This document shows, piece by piece, positions 6,723 to 14,463 of a stretch of DNA of 37,149 bases. Position numbers and translations under genes: made by a program. The stretch comes from Phycisphaerales bacterium (lineage in GTDB: Bacteria; Planctomycetota; Phycisphaerae; Phycisphaerales; UBA1924): positions 1 through 37,149 of the forward strand of contig JABWBB010000027.1 of NCBI GenBank assembly GCA_013360675.1. The letters are read 5' to 3'. Within the stretch, counting starts at the first letter, position 1. Every line of letters starts with the position of its first letter. The notes beneath the pieces are model-generated. The model was not told the origin of the DNA, searched no databases, and saw only the letters and a program-made list of their open reading frames with translations.

Positions 6723-6760
6723 CGACATGTCGGGTATACCGCTCAAACACTGTCGGGTAT
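6723..6760. promoter_or_regulatory. Direct repeats and palindrome upstream of operon 2
   Basis: TGTCGGGTAT occurs twice, at 6728-6737 and 6751-6760. The starts are 23 bp apart, close to two helical turns. The first copy overlaps a perfect 10-bp palindrome CGACATGTCG (6723-6732). They lie 29-61 bp before the operon 2 start at 6699, where a regulator could bind. The rest of the 6700-6861 gap holds no gene. Confidence 0.35.
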
Positions 6761-6861
6761 GCATGCCGATGCACGCCATTCCGCCCTATCGCGGCCTTGA
6801 TGGCCTTTCCGTACAATCGGGGGAGTTGTTCAACGGCTCGCCCCGGATGCCACGTCTGTGC

Positions 6862-8190
6862 TCACGGATGGAAATTGGCTATCTGCTGTGGCCTTAATCG
6901 CGGGCACAACGCCATCAATGTAAAGAGCATCGCCGCGGTGTGCGTGCTCACGTGGATCGCATCGAAGGGCGTGAGCAACAGCATCCCGAGCAGCGCGAAG
7001 CCGGGAGACGCGTCGTAGTCGCCCGGCCCGTCGCCCGACGGCAGGAACAGCCCCGCGCGCAGCGCGAGCCACACGCTCGCCAGCGCGAGCAGGGTGCCCA
7101 CCAGCCCCACGCTCAGCAGCAGTTGCAGCAGCGCGTTGTGGGCGTGGGCGTGGTCGGCGGCGTTGAACCGCTCATACGCCGCGGCGTCGCGCTTGTCGTG
7201 ATGGTCGCGCACCCAGGCGGGGAATGACCCCACGCCGTGCCCGACCAGCGGCTTCTGCAGGAAGGCCTCCCACCCCCACTGCGTCATGATGATCCGCAGG
7301 CCCGTGTCGGAATCGAAATCGCGGTGCTCGATGGCGCGGGCGACTTCTTCCCTTGCCTGCGCGACGCGGGCCGTGACCTTGCTTCCTAGCGCGAGCCAGA
7401 ACCCGCCCGCGGCGACGACCGCCGCGAGCGTGCCCAGGATGAGCGCCCTGCGTGAGGCGGCGCGCACGATGGCGGCGATCACCACGATAGCGATGAGGCC
7501 CGCCGCCGCTATCCAGGCCCCGCGCGTGCCCGTGGCGAGCAGGCCCGTGAGGGTGACGACGCTCGCCCCCGCCGCCAGCCAACGAACCCATCCCCGCCCC
7601 ATCAGGGCAACGGGGAGATGCAAGCCCAACGCCGCGACGAGGAGTTCGCCCCCGATCACGGGCGTGAGCCAGGCGGCGTTGCGCCCGAAGATCATCTTGG
7701 ATTGGATCGCGGCGATCTCATATCGATGCCCGAGCGCGTTGAGGAGTTGCCCGGTGTTGAGGATAAGGAACGAGATAACCAAGCCCGCGATGAGCGTGCG
7801 CCGCCAGGGCATCACGGGCCAGAAGGCCAGGACGAGGAGAGCGAAGCGCATCGCGCCCAACTGATCGAGCCCGAGGCGCGGGTCATGTGACCAGAGAAGC
7901 GACAACGCCGACCACGCGGCCAGCAGCAGCAGCGACCAGAAGAGCGGCTGGCGCAAGGCGAACGGGTGCACGCCCCAGACCAGGAGCATGCCGACCGGGA
8001 AGGCCACGAGCACCGGGGCCATGGCGATCTCCATGACGCTGACGGGCAGGCAGAGGCAGCCGCAGGCGAAGAGACCCAGCAGGATGTGAAGCCGCTCGGC
8101 CCACGGGCGGCGTGCGTGCTGGCGATCGAAGGCGGCCTGGATGAGGGCCGGATCGGGGTTGAAGAAGCGGCGGATCACGCCGGGCATCAT
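6862..8190 (-). CDS. O-antigen ligase family membrane protein
   Basis: A 442-residue polytopic membrane protein with about ten or more helices, of the O-antigen ligase/polymerase (Wzy_C) family. These proteins join or polymerise lipid-linked glycans on the outer side of the inner membrane. Typical features are visible: the TGTRGAW motif at about 220-226 with the conserved Arg, a large periplasmic loop (about 270-355), GHGVGSFPAW with H318, and the HAHAHN motif at about 348-352. The start is one of two adjacent ATGs at 8190 and 8187; there is no obvious ribosome site. The gene stands alone and is divergent from the coiled-coil membrane protein gene. It is a distant neighbour of the flippases and glycosyltransferase, which supports a surface-polysaccharide role. 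Ligase versus polymerase cannot be decided from sequence. Confidence 0.85.
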   Translation of the reverse strand: MMPGVIRRFFNPDPALIQAAFDRQHARRPWAERLHILLGLFACGCLCLPVSVMEIAMAPVLVAFPVGMLLVWGVHPFALRQPLFWSLLLLAAWSALSLLWSHDPRLGLDQLGAMRFALLVLAFWPVMPWRRTLIAGLVISFLILNTGQLLNALGHRYEIAAIQSKMIFGRNAAWLTPVIGGELLVAALGLHLPVALMGRGWVRWLAAGASVVTLTGLLATGTRGAWIAAAGLIAIVVIAAIVRAASRRALILGTLAAVVAAGGFWLALGSKVTARVAQAREEVARAIEHRDFDSDTGLRIIMTQWGWEAFLQKPLVGHGVGSFPAWVRDHHDKRDAAAYERFNAADHAHAHNALLQLLLSVGLVGTLLALASVWLALRAGLFLPSGDGPGDYDASPGFALLGMLLLTPFDAIHVSTHTAAMLFTLMALCPRLRPQQIANFHP

Positions 8191-8325
8191 GCGTGTTTGG
8201 TGTCATGAGAGCAAGATCGTGCGTGATGTTTGGGATTAAATAGGGTGCGATGAAACCCGAACCGATAGAATGGGTACAACGTCGATAGATAGAGGCGCGC
8301 CCAGTGCGCGCCCGGAGGTGGCCCC

Positions 8326-10128
8326 ATGGGCGATATCAAGCGCGTGATCCGGTCGGCGGCGTGGCGTCTGTGGGTCGGCTCGCTGCTGACGGCGGTGGTC
8401 GCGCTCGCGGCGGCGGCGCTCGTCGGCGTCACCCTTGCGCGCGTGACCGAGCGCACCTTCGGCCTCACCATGGCCTGGAGCGAGATCGCCCTGGGCGCGC
8501 TCGCGCTGGTTGTCATCGGGGCGGTGGTCTTCAGCGTGATCAAGCGTCGGCGCCAGGGCGCCGTCGCCCGCGTGCTCGACGAGCGCGCCGGGCTGCGCGA
8601 GAGCCTGAGCACCGCGCTGAGCGTCGAACAATCGCAAGACCCGTGGGCGAAAGTCGTCGTCGAGACGGCGACGTATAAGGCCAAGACGCTGCGCGTGCGC
8701 GATGCCATCCCCATCGAGGCGCCGCGGTTCTGGCCTGCGCCCATCGCGGCGGGGGTGGTGCTCGCGCTGGTCTGGTTTGCGTACCCCTCGATGGATCTCT
8801 TCGGGAAGGACGCCGCCCGCAAGGCGCAGACGGCCCAGGAGCAGGAACTGACGCAGGTGAAGGCCGAGATCCAGGCGGACCAGAAGAAACTGGCCGACCT
8901 GATCGCGCGGGCGAAGGTCGAGTTCAACGAAGACAGGGCCCCCGAGGGAAGCGAGGGCGAGCGCCCCAGCGAGCAGGACGTGGAATCGCTGCGTCGCCAG
9001 GCGGTCAAGCAGTTGACGAACCTGGCTGAGCAGATCCAGCAGCAGCGCGAGGGGGAGAAGTCGGGCGACCTGGCCGCGTTGCGCGAGGCGATGCAGAAGC
9101 TCAAGCAGCCCGGGCCGGGCCCGCTGGACGAGATGCACCGGGCGCTGTCGCGGGGTGATTTCCAGAAGGCCCGCGAGCAGATGGAGCAGATCGCCAAGCA
9201 GATGGGCGACGGGTCGATGTCGCCCGAGCAGAAGGCGCAGTTGGAGAAGCAGCTCGAGAACCTGTCCAAGCAGCTCGACAGCCTGGCCAAGACCCAGGAA
9301 GACATGGCGAAGAAACTCGAGAAGGCGGGGCTCGACAAGCAGACCGCCGAGGACCTCGCCAAGAAGGCCAGCGACCCCGAGGCGCTCAAGAAGGCGCTCG
9401 AGAAACTCGAGAACATGAGCGCCGAGCAGAAGCAGCAGCTGATGGAGATGATGAAGTCGGCGTGCAAAGCCGGGCAGCAGTGCAGCAACATGGCCGAGGC
9501 GATGGGCCAGATGGCCAAGGGCATGAGTCAGGAAGGGCTGTCGGAAGAAGGCATGGAAGGGCTCGACGCGCTCGAGAGCGAACTGAGCGAGATGGAGATG
9601 CTCGAGTCGGACCTCGACGCCATGGACGCCGCACTCAAGGAATGCAAGTCGCAACTGGCCAAGCTGGGCGACTGCCTGGGCGGGTCGTGCAGCGGCGATG
9701 GCAATGGCGAGGGTGGCGGCATGGGCACCTGGCGGCCGGGCCAGAGCAACAAGTTCGGAAGCGGCTCGGGCGGGCCGGGACGCGGCAACGGCGGGATGGG
9801 CCCGGAAGAGGAGCCCATCGACTTCCAGCAGGAAAAGAAGAAGGCCCAGGGCCAGACCCGCGCGGGGCCCATCATCGGCCAGCGTCTCGTCTACGCCGAG
9901 CAGGTGCGCGGCGAATCGAGCGTCGAGATGAGCCAGACCGTGCAAGCCGCGAGCGAGGCGGCGGCGGACGCGATCGAGGGGATGCAGGTCCCCCGCGAAC
10001 TGCACGCGGCGGTGAAACACTACTTCGGACGCCTCGACGCCTCGGTTAAGGCCGAGAAGGGCGTGGCCCCTCCACTCCCCGCGCCGCCAGCAAAGGACGG
10101 CGAGAAGAAGACCGAAGAGAAGAAATAG
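8326..10128 (+). CDS. Membrane-anchored long coiled-coil protein (DUF4175-like architecture)
   Basis: A 600-residue protein. The N-terminus has two close transmembrane helices (about 14-38 and 46-68) and a third at about 131-150. From about 160 to 450 it is a long, highly charged coiled-coil region rich in Q, K, E, M and L (for example EKQLENLSKQLDSLAKTQED). Next comes a Gly-rich linker with several cysteines (CKSQLAKLGDC.GGSC) and a helical C-terminal part. The domain order resembles DUF4175-type proteins found near MoxR/BatA-like operons, but that partner set is not in this window. GGAGGTGG lies just before ATG 8326, so the start is clear. A TAGAAT hexamer at 8266-8271 may be the -10 of its promoter. 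The next gene follows after 6 nt. Function unknown. Confidence 0.75.
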   Translation: MGDIKRVIRSAAWRLWVGSLLTAVVALAAAALVGVTLARVTERTFGLTMAWSEIALGALALVVIGAVVFSVIKRRRQGAVARVLDERAGLRESLSTALSVEQSQDPWAKVVVETATYKAKTLRVRDAIPIEAPRFWPAPIAAGVVLALVWFAYPSMDLFGKDAARKAQTAQEQELTQVKAEIQADQKKLADLIARAKVEFNEDRAPEGSEGERPSEQDVESLRRQAVKQLTNLAEQIQQQREGEKSGDLAALREAMQKLKQPGPGPLDEMHRALSRGDFQKAREQMEQIAKQMGDGSMSPEQKAQLEKQLENLSKQLDSLAKTQEDMAKKLEKAGLDKQTAEDLAKKASDPEALKKALEKLENMSAEQKQQLMEMMKSACKAGQQCSNMAEAMGQMAKGMSQEGLSEEGMEGLDALESELSEMEMLESDLDAMDAALKECKSQLAKLGDCLGGSCSGDGNGEGGGMGTWRPGQSNKFGSGSGGPGRGNGGMGPEEEPIDFQQEKKKAQGQTRAGPIIGQRLVYAEQVRGESSVEMSQTVQAASEAAADAIEGMQVPRELHAAVKHYFGRLDASVKAEKGVAPPLPAPPAKDGEKKTEEKK

Positions 10129-10134
10129 GGCGTG

Positions 10135-10875
10135 ATGAAGGCGAACGATTCAACCACACCCGTCGCGCGAATGCGGCGGGTGTTGGCTTTTTTGAGGAAG
10201 CCGTGGTGCGGGGGCGTGGCGCTGGCATTCCTCGCGGCCAGCACGGTACTGGTGCTGTATGTACCAAAGCCGGTGAATCACCATTCGGTTGTTGGGGACT
10301 ACTTCAACCATGTCGCTCGGCCACTCTACAGCGCGTGGGGCCTGGATCTGGTCGTCGAACTGCGTCCTGAAGGCGCGGTGTTTTCCGATCCGTTGAGCAG
10401 GAGTTGGGACGGGCTTGAGGCCAGAACGCGGGATGCAACTCATCCTGTGTACTTTGTGTCGAGTAATCACAGCATCCATGCCACGGGGTTTTGGATACCC
10501 TGGCGACGGATCGAATGCTGGACGATTGTGTGTGAACCCCTCGTACCGATACAGAACCCAACGACGCTGATGCTCGCGAGAGAGGCGTTTGTTGATGATG
10601 CAGCACGCTCTAGTCGCGAGCCGTTGCCGCCCGAGTTAGGGCGGCAAGACGTTCGTCGTGAAACGGTGTATTGGGCTGGTTTTGCACTGAATGTCTCTAC
10701 CCTCTTCGCCGCGGCGGTGTTCCTTTGGTCGCTCAGCGGCGTGCCCGCGTGGTGGCGCGAGCGGCGCGCACGCATCGCCGCGATGAAACAGGTCTGCGCC
10801 GGGTGCGGATATTCCCTTGCGGGGCTGGGCGATGCGCCGACCTGCCCGGAGTGCGGGCGGGCGCACTCTGCGTGA
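10135..10875 (+). CDS. Membrane protein with C-terminal zinc ribbon
   Basis: A 246-residue protein. It has one hydrophobic helix near the N-terminus (about 24-40), a soluble extracytoplasmic-looking middle (about 45-180) and a second helix (about 184-205). It ends in a zinc ribbon, CAGCGYSLAGL...CPECGRAH, with two CxxC pairs. Tails of this kind recur in planctomycete membrane proteins of unknown function. The ATG at 10135 and a GTG at 10132 are both possible; AGGG precedes them closely. The gene lies 6 nt after the coiled-coil gene and is probably co-transcribed. The last 33 nt of the gene plus 14 nt beyond it are repeated about 299 bp downstream (see the remnant at 11091-11174). Confidence 0.72.
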   Translation: MKANDSTTPVARMRRVLAFLRKPWCGGVALAFLAASTVLVLYVPKPVNHHSVVGDYFNHVARPLYSAWGLDLVVELRPEGAVFSDPLSRSWDGLEARTRDATHPVYFVSSNHSIHATGFWIPWRRIECWTIVCEPLVPIQNPTTLMLAREAFVDDAARSSREPLPPELGRQDVRRETVYWAGFALNVSTLFAAAVFLWSLSGVPAWWRERRARIAAMKQVCAGCGYSLAGLGDAPTCPECGRAHSA

Positions 10876-10899
10876 CCTTCTCGATCGCGAGTTTGATAC

Positions 10900-10930
10900 T
10901 CGGGTCGGGTGCTCGGGTCGGGTGCTCGGG
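10900..10930. repeat. Short tandem repeat, 13-nt unit
   Basis: The unit TCGGGTCGGGTGC occurs at 10900-10912 and 10913-10925, followed by a partial unit TCGGG to 10930. It lies in the non-coding gap after the zinc-ribbon gene. Confidence 0.85.
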
Positions 10931-10934
10931 CCGT

Positions 10935-11045
10935 GTGCCACCACCCGACGCGTCTTCGCGGCGCGTGGTGTCCGCCACGTGAAATGCGATGGCGTTCACG
11001 CATCGCACGACGCGCGGGCGGCGGACCGCCCGCGGGTCGTGGCAC
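10935..11045. repeat. REP/MITE-like palindromic element
   Basis: A 111-bp non-coding stretch bounded by imperfect inverted ends: GTGCCACCACCCG at 10935-10947, and the complement of GTGCCACGACCCG ending at 11045 (12 of 13 match). Inside are further hairpins: TGCGATG/CATCGCA (10985-10991 with 11001-11007), and a strong 9-bp stem CGCGGGCGG/CCGCCCGCG (11013-11021 with 11026-11034, loop CGGA). No open frame of gene quality spans it. The layout resembles a small non-autonomous palindromic element. Copy number elsewhere in the genome is unknown. Confidence 0.5.
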
Positions 11046-11090
11046 CCAGACTGAAAACAAACAGTGTTCCGTTATCAAGACGAGTGAACA

Positions 11091-11174
11091 CGCCGCCGCC
11101 ATCCGCTGGCCGGGCTCGCCCCCATCGAGGGCGTGGTCACGTGCCCGGAATGCGGTCGGGCGCACCCTGCGTGA
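11091..11174 (+). pseudogene. Remnant of a zinc-ribbon protein C-terminus
   Basis: In one plus-strand frame the sequence reads PLAGLAPIEGVVTCPECGRAHPA and then TGA (11172-11174). This is the end of the same zinc-ribbon type as the gene at 10135-10875. The first CxxC pair is lost (Arg codons in its place) and no start or upstream domain remains. At DNA level 10843-10889 and 11142-11188 match at 43 of 47 positions. The remnant overlaps the 3' end of the convergent VTT gene. It is therefore a broken duplicate or a recombination scar. It could also be simple homology kept because it encodes the tail of the VTT protein on the other strand. Confidence 0.55.
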
Positions 11175-11979
11175 CCTTGTCGATCGCGCGTCGGGCGATC
11201 AGGCTCACGATGATGACGATCGCCAGCGTCACCGCGATCGACGCGGCCCAGACCCACGCGGGGGTCGCCTGCTCGAGTGAGTCTTTCGTGAGCGATTGGC
11301 TCACCCCGGCGCCGATCACCACCGCCAACGCCGTGCGCGGGGCCATTCCCAGCATCGTGCCCAGCGTGTAGGGGACCCACGGCACCTTGACGCTCGCCAT
11401 CACGAGGTTGGTCAGCGCGAAGGGCGAGTTGGGCGCAACCCGCAGCAGCGCGACCATGCCCAGCGTCTTGCGAAAACTGTGCGGGGCGGCGGTCGACCCC
11501 GCGGGCGGGCCGGCCAGCGCGTCGCGCACGGCTTTCCATTTGGGTCGCTCGGCGATGAGCTGCTCGACCCGGTCGCCGCTGGCCCGGCGCGAGATCGCGT
11601 AGCCGATGATCGCGCCGCCGGCGAACCCCGCCAGGGCCGCGGGCACGCCGATCGCCCACCCAAAGGCCCACCCCCCCAGCGCGGACTGGGCATAGGTCGG
11701 CAGGACGGCCAGACCGGCGAGGGTGGCGAAGGCGGTGACATAGAGCAGCACGCCGGCAAACTCGTGCGATCTGAGCCAGGGCCCGATCTCGGTGGTGGCC
11801 ATGAGAGTAAAGAGGACCAGCGAGCCCAGAGGTGGGAGGAAGAGCGCCCCCAGGGCCAGAGGGCCCGCGGGTCCCAGTCGCGAGAAGAAGCGAGACGCCC
11901 GAGCCGCGGGGCTGGGGGAGGTGGCCTGCGCGGGCGGCGGCGGATTTTGGCCGGAGGGTTGGCTGGGGGTTTGGGTCAA
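11137..11979 (-). CDS. VTT-domain (TVP38/TMEM64, DedA-like) membrane protein
   Basis: A 280-residue membrane protein with a Pro-rich cytoplasmic N-terminus followed by several helices. The central region carries the SNARE-associated/VTT pattern: AVLPTYAQSALGGWAFG, then GYAISRR, then a long hydrophilic loop and LLRVAPNSPFALTNLVMASVKVPWVPYTLGTMLGM. The last part matches the family's R..P..PF...N...G...V....Y..GT..G signature. The family transports or scrambles lipids or is of unknown role in bacteria. TTG 11979 is chosen because a TACCCT hexamer lies 7 nt before it, as in other genes here; an in-frame ATG at 12111 would add 44 low-complexity residues. The last 15 or so residues are encoded opposite the zinc-ribbon remnant. 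Confidence 0.8.
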   Translation of the reverse strand: MTQTPSQPSGQNPPPPAQATSPSPAARASRFFSRLGPAGPLALGALFLPPLGSLVLFTLMATTEIGPWLRSHEFAGVLLYVTAFATLAGLAVLPTYAQSALGGWAFGWAIGVPAALAGFAGGAIIGYAISRRASGDRVEQLIAERPKWKAVRDALAGPPAGSTAAPHSFRKTLGMVALLRVAPNSPFALTNLVMASVKVPWVPYTLGTMLGMAPRTALAVVIGAGVSQSLTKDSLEQATPAWVWAASIAVTLAIVIIVSLIARRAIDKVTQGAPDRIPGT

Positions 11980-11986
11980 CGCGGGA

Positions 11987-11992
11987 AGGGTA
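11987..11992 (-). promoter_or_regulatory. TACCCT -10-like hexamer, leaderless-type start of VTT gene
   Basis: On the minus strand TACCCT is followed by 7 nt and then TTG 11979, with no Shine-Dalgarno sequence between. The same hexamer and near-identical spacing precede sucD. Confidence 0.4.
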
Positions 11993-12167
11993 GAAGGCCC
12001 CGGGGTGTTCGGGGTGGGAGGGAGGTTCCGGGGGCTCGAGGCGTGGCAAGATGGGAAAAGTCGCTGATTGAGTTCCCTAGGATGGCCGAAAGAGTGAAAC
12101 CGGCGGGGCATGGGCCGCGCTGTTGTATGGGATCTACACGGGTACCCGAACCGGGAGCGGTGCTGAC

Positions 12168-13226
12168 ATGACGAGCGTGACCAGGCGTGCGTTTGTGACG
12201 GGGATCACCGGGCAGGACGGGTCGTACCTGGCCGAGTTTCTGCTGAGCAAGGGGTACGAGGTGCACGGGCTGATCCGTCGCTCGTCGAGCTTCAACACGC
12301 AGCGGATCGAATCGATCTACCAGGACCCGCACCTGCCCCACGCGCGGATGAAGCTGCACTTTGGCGACCTGTGCGACAGCAACAGCCTGTCGGACCTGAT
12401 GCGCAAGGTGCGCCCGCACGAGGTGTACAACCTGGGCGCGCAGAGCCACGTCCGCGTGAGCTTCGACATGCCGATCTATACCGCCGACACGGTGGCGATG
12501 GGCGCGCTGCGCCTGCTCGACGCGGTGCGCGAGTTCCAGCAGGAATCGGGGCAGCAGGTGCGGTTCTATCAGGCCTCGTCGTCGGAGCAGTACGGCAAGG
12601 TGATGGAGACGCCCCAGAAGGAGACGACGCCCTTCTACCCGCGCAGCCCCTACGCCTGCGCGAAGATGATGGCGCACTGGGCCACGGTCAACTACCGCGA
12701 GTCGTACAACCTGCACGCCTCGTGCGGCATTCTGTTCAACCACGAGAGCCCGCGCCGCGGCGAGACGTTCGTCACGCGCAAGATCACCCGCGCGGTGGGG
12801 CGGATCAAGATGGGCCTGCAGGACAAGGTCTTCCTGGGCAACCTCGACAGCAAGCGCGACTGGGGCTTCGCGGGGGATTACGTCAAGGCGATGTGGATGA
12901 TGCTCCAGCAGGACAAGCCCGATGATTACGTGATCTCGACGGGCAAGACCTACAGCGTGCGCGAGTTCTGCGAGATGGCCTTCTCGCACGCGGGGCTCGA
13001 CCACAAGGACTTCGTCGCCTTCGACGCGCGCTACCTGCGCCCGGCCGAGGTGGACCTGCTGCTGGGCGACTGCTCCAAGGCCAAGGCCAAGCTGGGCTGG
13101 GAGCCGACGACCGACATCAAGGGCCTGGTGGCGATGATGGTCGATCACGACATGGAGGCGGCGCGTCGCGAGAAGACGCTGCGCGACGCCGGCCACGCCG
13201 TGCACAACCGCGCGTCGCACGACTGA
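12168..13226 (+). CDS. gmd: GDP-mannose 4,6-dehydratase
   Basis: A 352-residue cytoplasmic enzyme of the extended short-chain dehydrogenase family. It converts GDP-D-mannose to GDP-4-keto-6-deoxymannose, the precursor of GDP-fucose, GDP-rhamnose and related sugars. The NADP site [16 protein letters not shown] is at 11-26. [11 protein letters not shown] at 34-44 is the family signature for cofactor and tetramer contacts. The catalytic residues S139/E140 (SSSEQYG) and Y162/K166 (YACAK) are all present. Length and the end of the family pattern ([13 protein letters not shown]...LGW.P) are normal. ATG 12168 starts the family alignment; GGGAG lies upstream. It ends before a strong hairpin shared with the convergent gene. 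It probably supplies a deoxysugar for the polysaccharide machinery encoded around it. Confidence 0.95.
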   Translation: MTSVTRRAFVTGITGQDGSYLAEFLLSKGYEVHGLIRRSSSFNTQRIESIYQDPHLPHARMKLHFGDLCDSNSLSDLMRKVRPHEVYNLGAQSHVRVSFDMPIYTADTVAMGALRLLDAVREFQQESGQQVRFYQASSSEQYGKVMETPQKETTPFYPRSPYACAKMMAHWATVNYRESYNLHASCGILFNHESPRRGETFVTRKITRAVGRIKMGLQDKVFLGNLDSKRDWGFAGDYVKAMWMMLQQDKPDDYVISTGKTYSVREFCEMAFSHAGLDHKDFVAFDARYLRPAEVDLLLGDCSKAKAKLGWEPTTDIKGLVAMMVDHDMEAARREKTLRDAGHAVHNRASHD

Positions 13227-13243
13227 TCGATCGAGAAAGCGTT

Positions 13244-13286
13244 CATGCACGCCCGCGGCGCCCGGGCCCTGGGCCTGGCGTGCATG
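13244..13286. terminator. Strong hairpin between convergent gmd and EEP genes
   Basis: CATGCACGCC (13244-13253) and GGCGTGCATG (13277-13286) form a perfect 10-bp stem around a GC-rich 23-nt loop that can itself pair (GCCC/GGGC). It lies in the 64-bp gap between two convergent stops. There is no T tract, so it may act in both directions as a weak or factor-assisted terminator. Confidence 0.6.
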
Positions 13287-13290
13287 CGTG

Positions 13291-14445
13291 CTATTGGCCC
13301 ATCGGGGCGCTCGCGCGCAGGGGCGAGGCATCAAGCCAGATCAGCGCGTGGCTGCCCGTGCCCATGGTGCGGGTGTGGAAGGCGTTGGCGCGAAGCTCGC
13401 CGCCCACGAAGGCCTGATCGAGGCGCCAGATGGGCGTATCGGCGGGCCAGGTGGCGGCGTAGCCGGCGCCCGCGGCGCGATACGCATCGGTCATCCCCCC
13501 CACCAGCGTGCGCAGCGAGGCCGAGGAGGCGGGGATGTTGAAATCACCCATGATGATGTCGGGGGCGGGGAAGCCGGCGCGGGGCTCGCCCTTGCCGTAG
13601 GTCCCGTCCTCGCGCCGCACCATCGTGTAACCCTTCCAGGCGCGGACGGCGCTGGCGGCTTCTTCGGTGACATCGGCGCGGTGCAGGCTGAGATCGCTGG
13701 GGAGGTCGATCACCCAGACCACCAGCGGGCGGCCGAGGTTGGCCATGGGGGTGCCCTGGACATCAACGAGCATGTACATCGCGCGGCCGGGGTCGCGGGA
13801 TTCGCGCACGCCATCGGCAGCCCGCGGGTCGAGGCCGGCCCCCTGCGAGACGCCCAGAATGGTCGAGGCGTATTCGAGGACCGGGATGCGCGCCGAGACG
13901 TTGAAGATATCGGAGCGGAGGTTGGAGACCTGCTCGGGGCTGGTCCAGTTCTGGAACTCGTTGATGGGCTTCCAGCCCCCGCCGCCGACGACGATCAGGA
14001 TGTCGCTCTTGAGGGCGTGGGCGTTGTCGAGCCAGCCATCGCTGGGGATGCCGCCCAGGTTCCAGAAGGCGATGCGCAGGTCGGAAGGTGACTTGTCGAT
14101 GGCGGGGGGCGAGACGAAGAACCGGTGTTCGTAGGCCATGCCCCAGAGGGTGACGCCCAGCCACCAGGCGGCGGCGATCCATCGCAGGCGCGGCAGGCGC
14201 CCCTTGTGCAGCACGTCGGGCTGCGCCTGCGACCCGCGGGCCAGGACCGTCAGCGCCCACGAGGCGGCGAGCATCGACGCGACGACACAGACCACGCCCA
14301 CCGTGGGGATCCACGAGAGGAGTTGGGTGAGATAGAAGGTGTCGGTGAAGAGGCGTCCGATGGTCCAAGCCAGAAGAATGAGCAGCGAGGCCCCGCGCAG
14401 GATCGCGCTGGCCAGCGAGAAGAGACGTCGGAGGGCTTTATTCAT
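13291..14445 (-). CDS. Membrane-anchored endonuclease/exonuclease/phosphatase-fold protein
   Basis: A 384-residue protein with three N-terminal helices (about 15-33, 43-68 and 88-105) and an EEP (DNase I-like) domain from about 122 to 370. Recognisable motifs are AFWNLGG at 126-132 (metal-binding Asn), GDFN at 300-303, a late RLDQAF and GTGSHALIW with H366. The usual metal-binding Glu of the family (normally in a DILxLQE context) is missing: the equivalent SDILIVV is followed by GGGG. Catalysis may therefore be altered or lost. The gene is 18 nt downstream of the flippase gene with AAGG before the ATG, so it is probably the third gene of that operon. The substrate is unknown. Similar proteins in polysaccharide loci are usually annotated only by fold. 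Confidence 0.8.
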   Translation of the reverse strand: MNKALRRLFSLASAILRGASLLILLAWTIGRLFTDTFYLTQLLSWIPTVGVVCVVASMLAASWALTVLARGSQAQPDVLHKGRLPRLRWIAAAWWLGVTLWGMAYEHRFFVSPPAIDKSPSDLRIAFWNLGGIPSDGWLDNAHALKSDILIVVGGGGWKPINEFQNWTSPEQVSNLRSDIFNVSARIPVLEYASTILGVSQGAGLDPRAADGVRESRDPGRAMYMLVDVQGTPMANLGRPLVVWVIDLPSDLSLHRADVTEEAASAVRAWKGYTMVRREDGTYGKGEPRAGFPAPDIIMGDFNIPASSASLRTLVGGMTDAYRAAGAGYAATWPADTPIWRLDQAFVGGELRANAFHTRTMGTGSHALIWLDASPLRASAPMGQ

Positions 14446-14463
14446 CGCGTCGCCTTGCTGGAA

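Noticed and set aside
8236..10020. Long minus-strand open frame opposite the coiled-coil protein gene
   Set aside because: It is a shadow of a strongly supported plus-strand gene with a good ribosome site; the product is low-complexity Leu/His/Arg.
10900..10930. Short repeats as a possible CRISPR array
   Set aside because: The 13-nt units are contiguous without spacers, only two and a half copies, and no cas genes are near.
11976..13334. 450-codon minus-strand frame opposite gmd
   Set aside because: Shadow of gmd; it also runs through the terminator hairpin and into two other genes.
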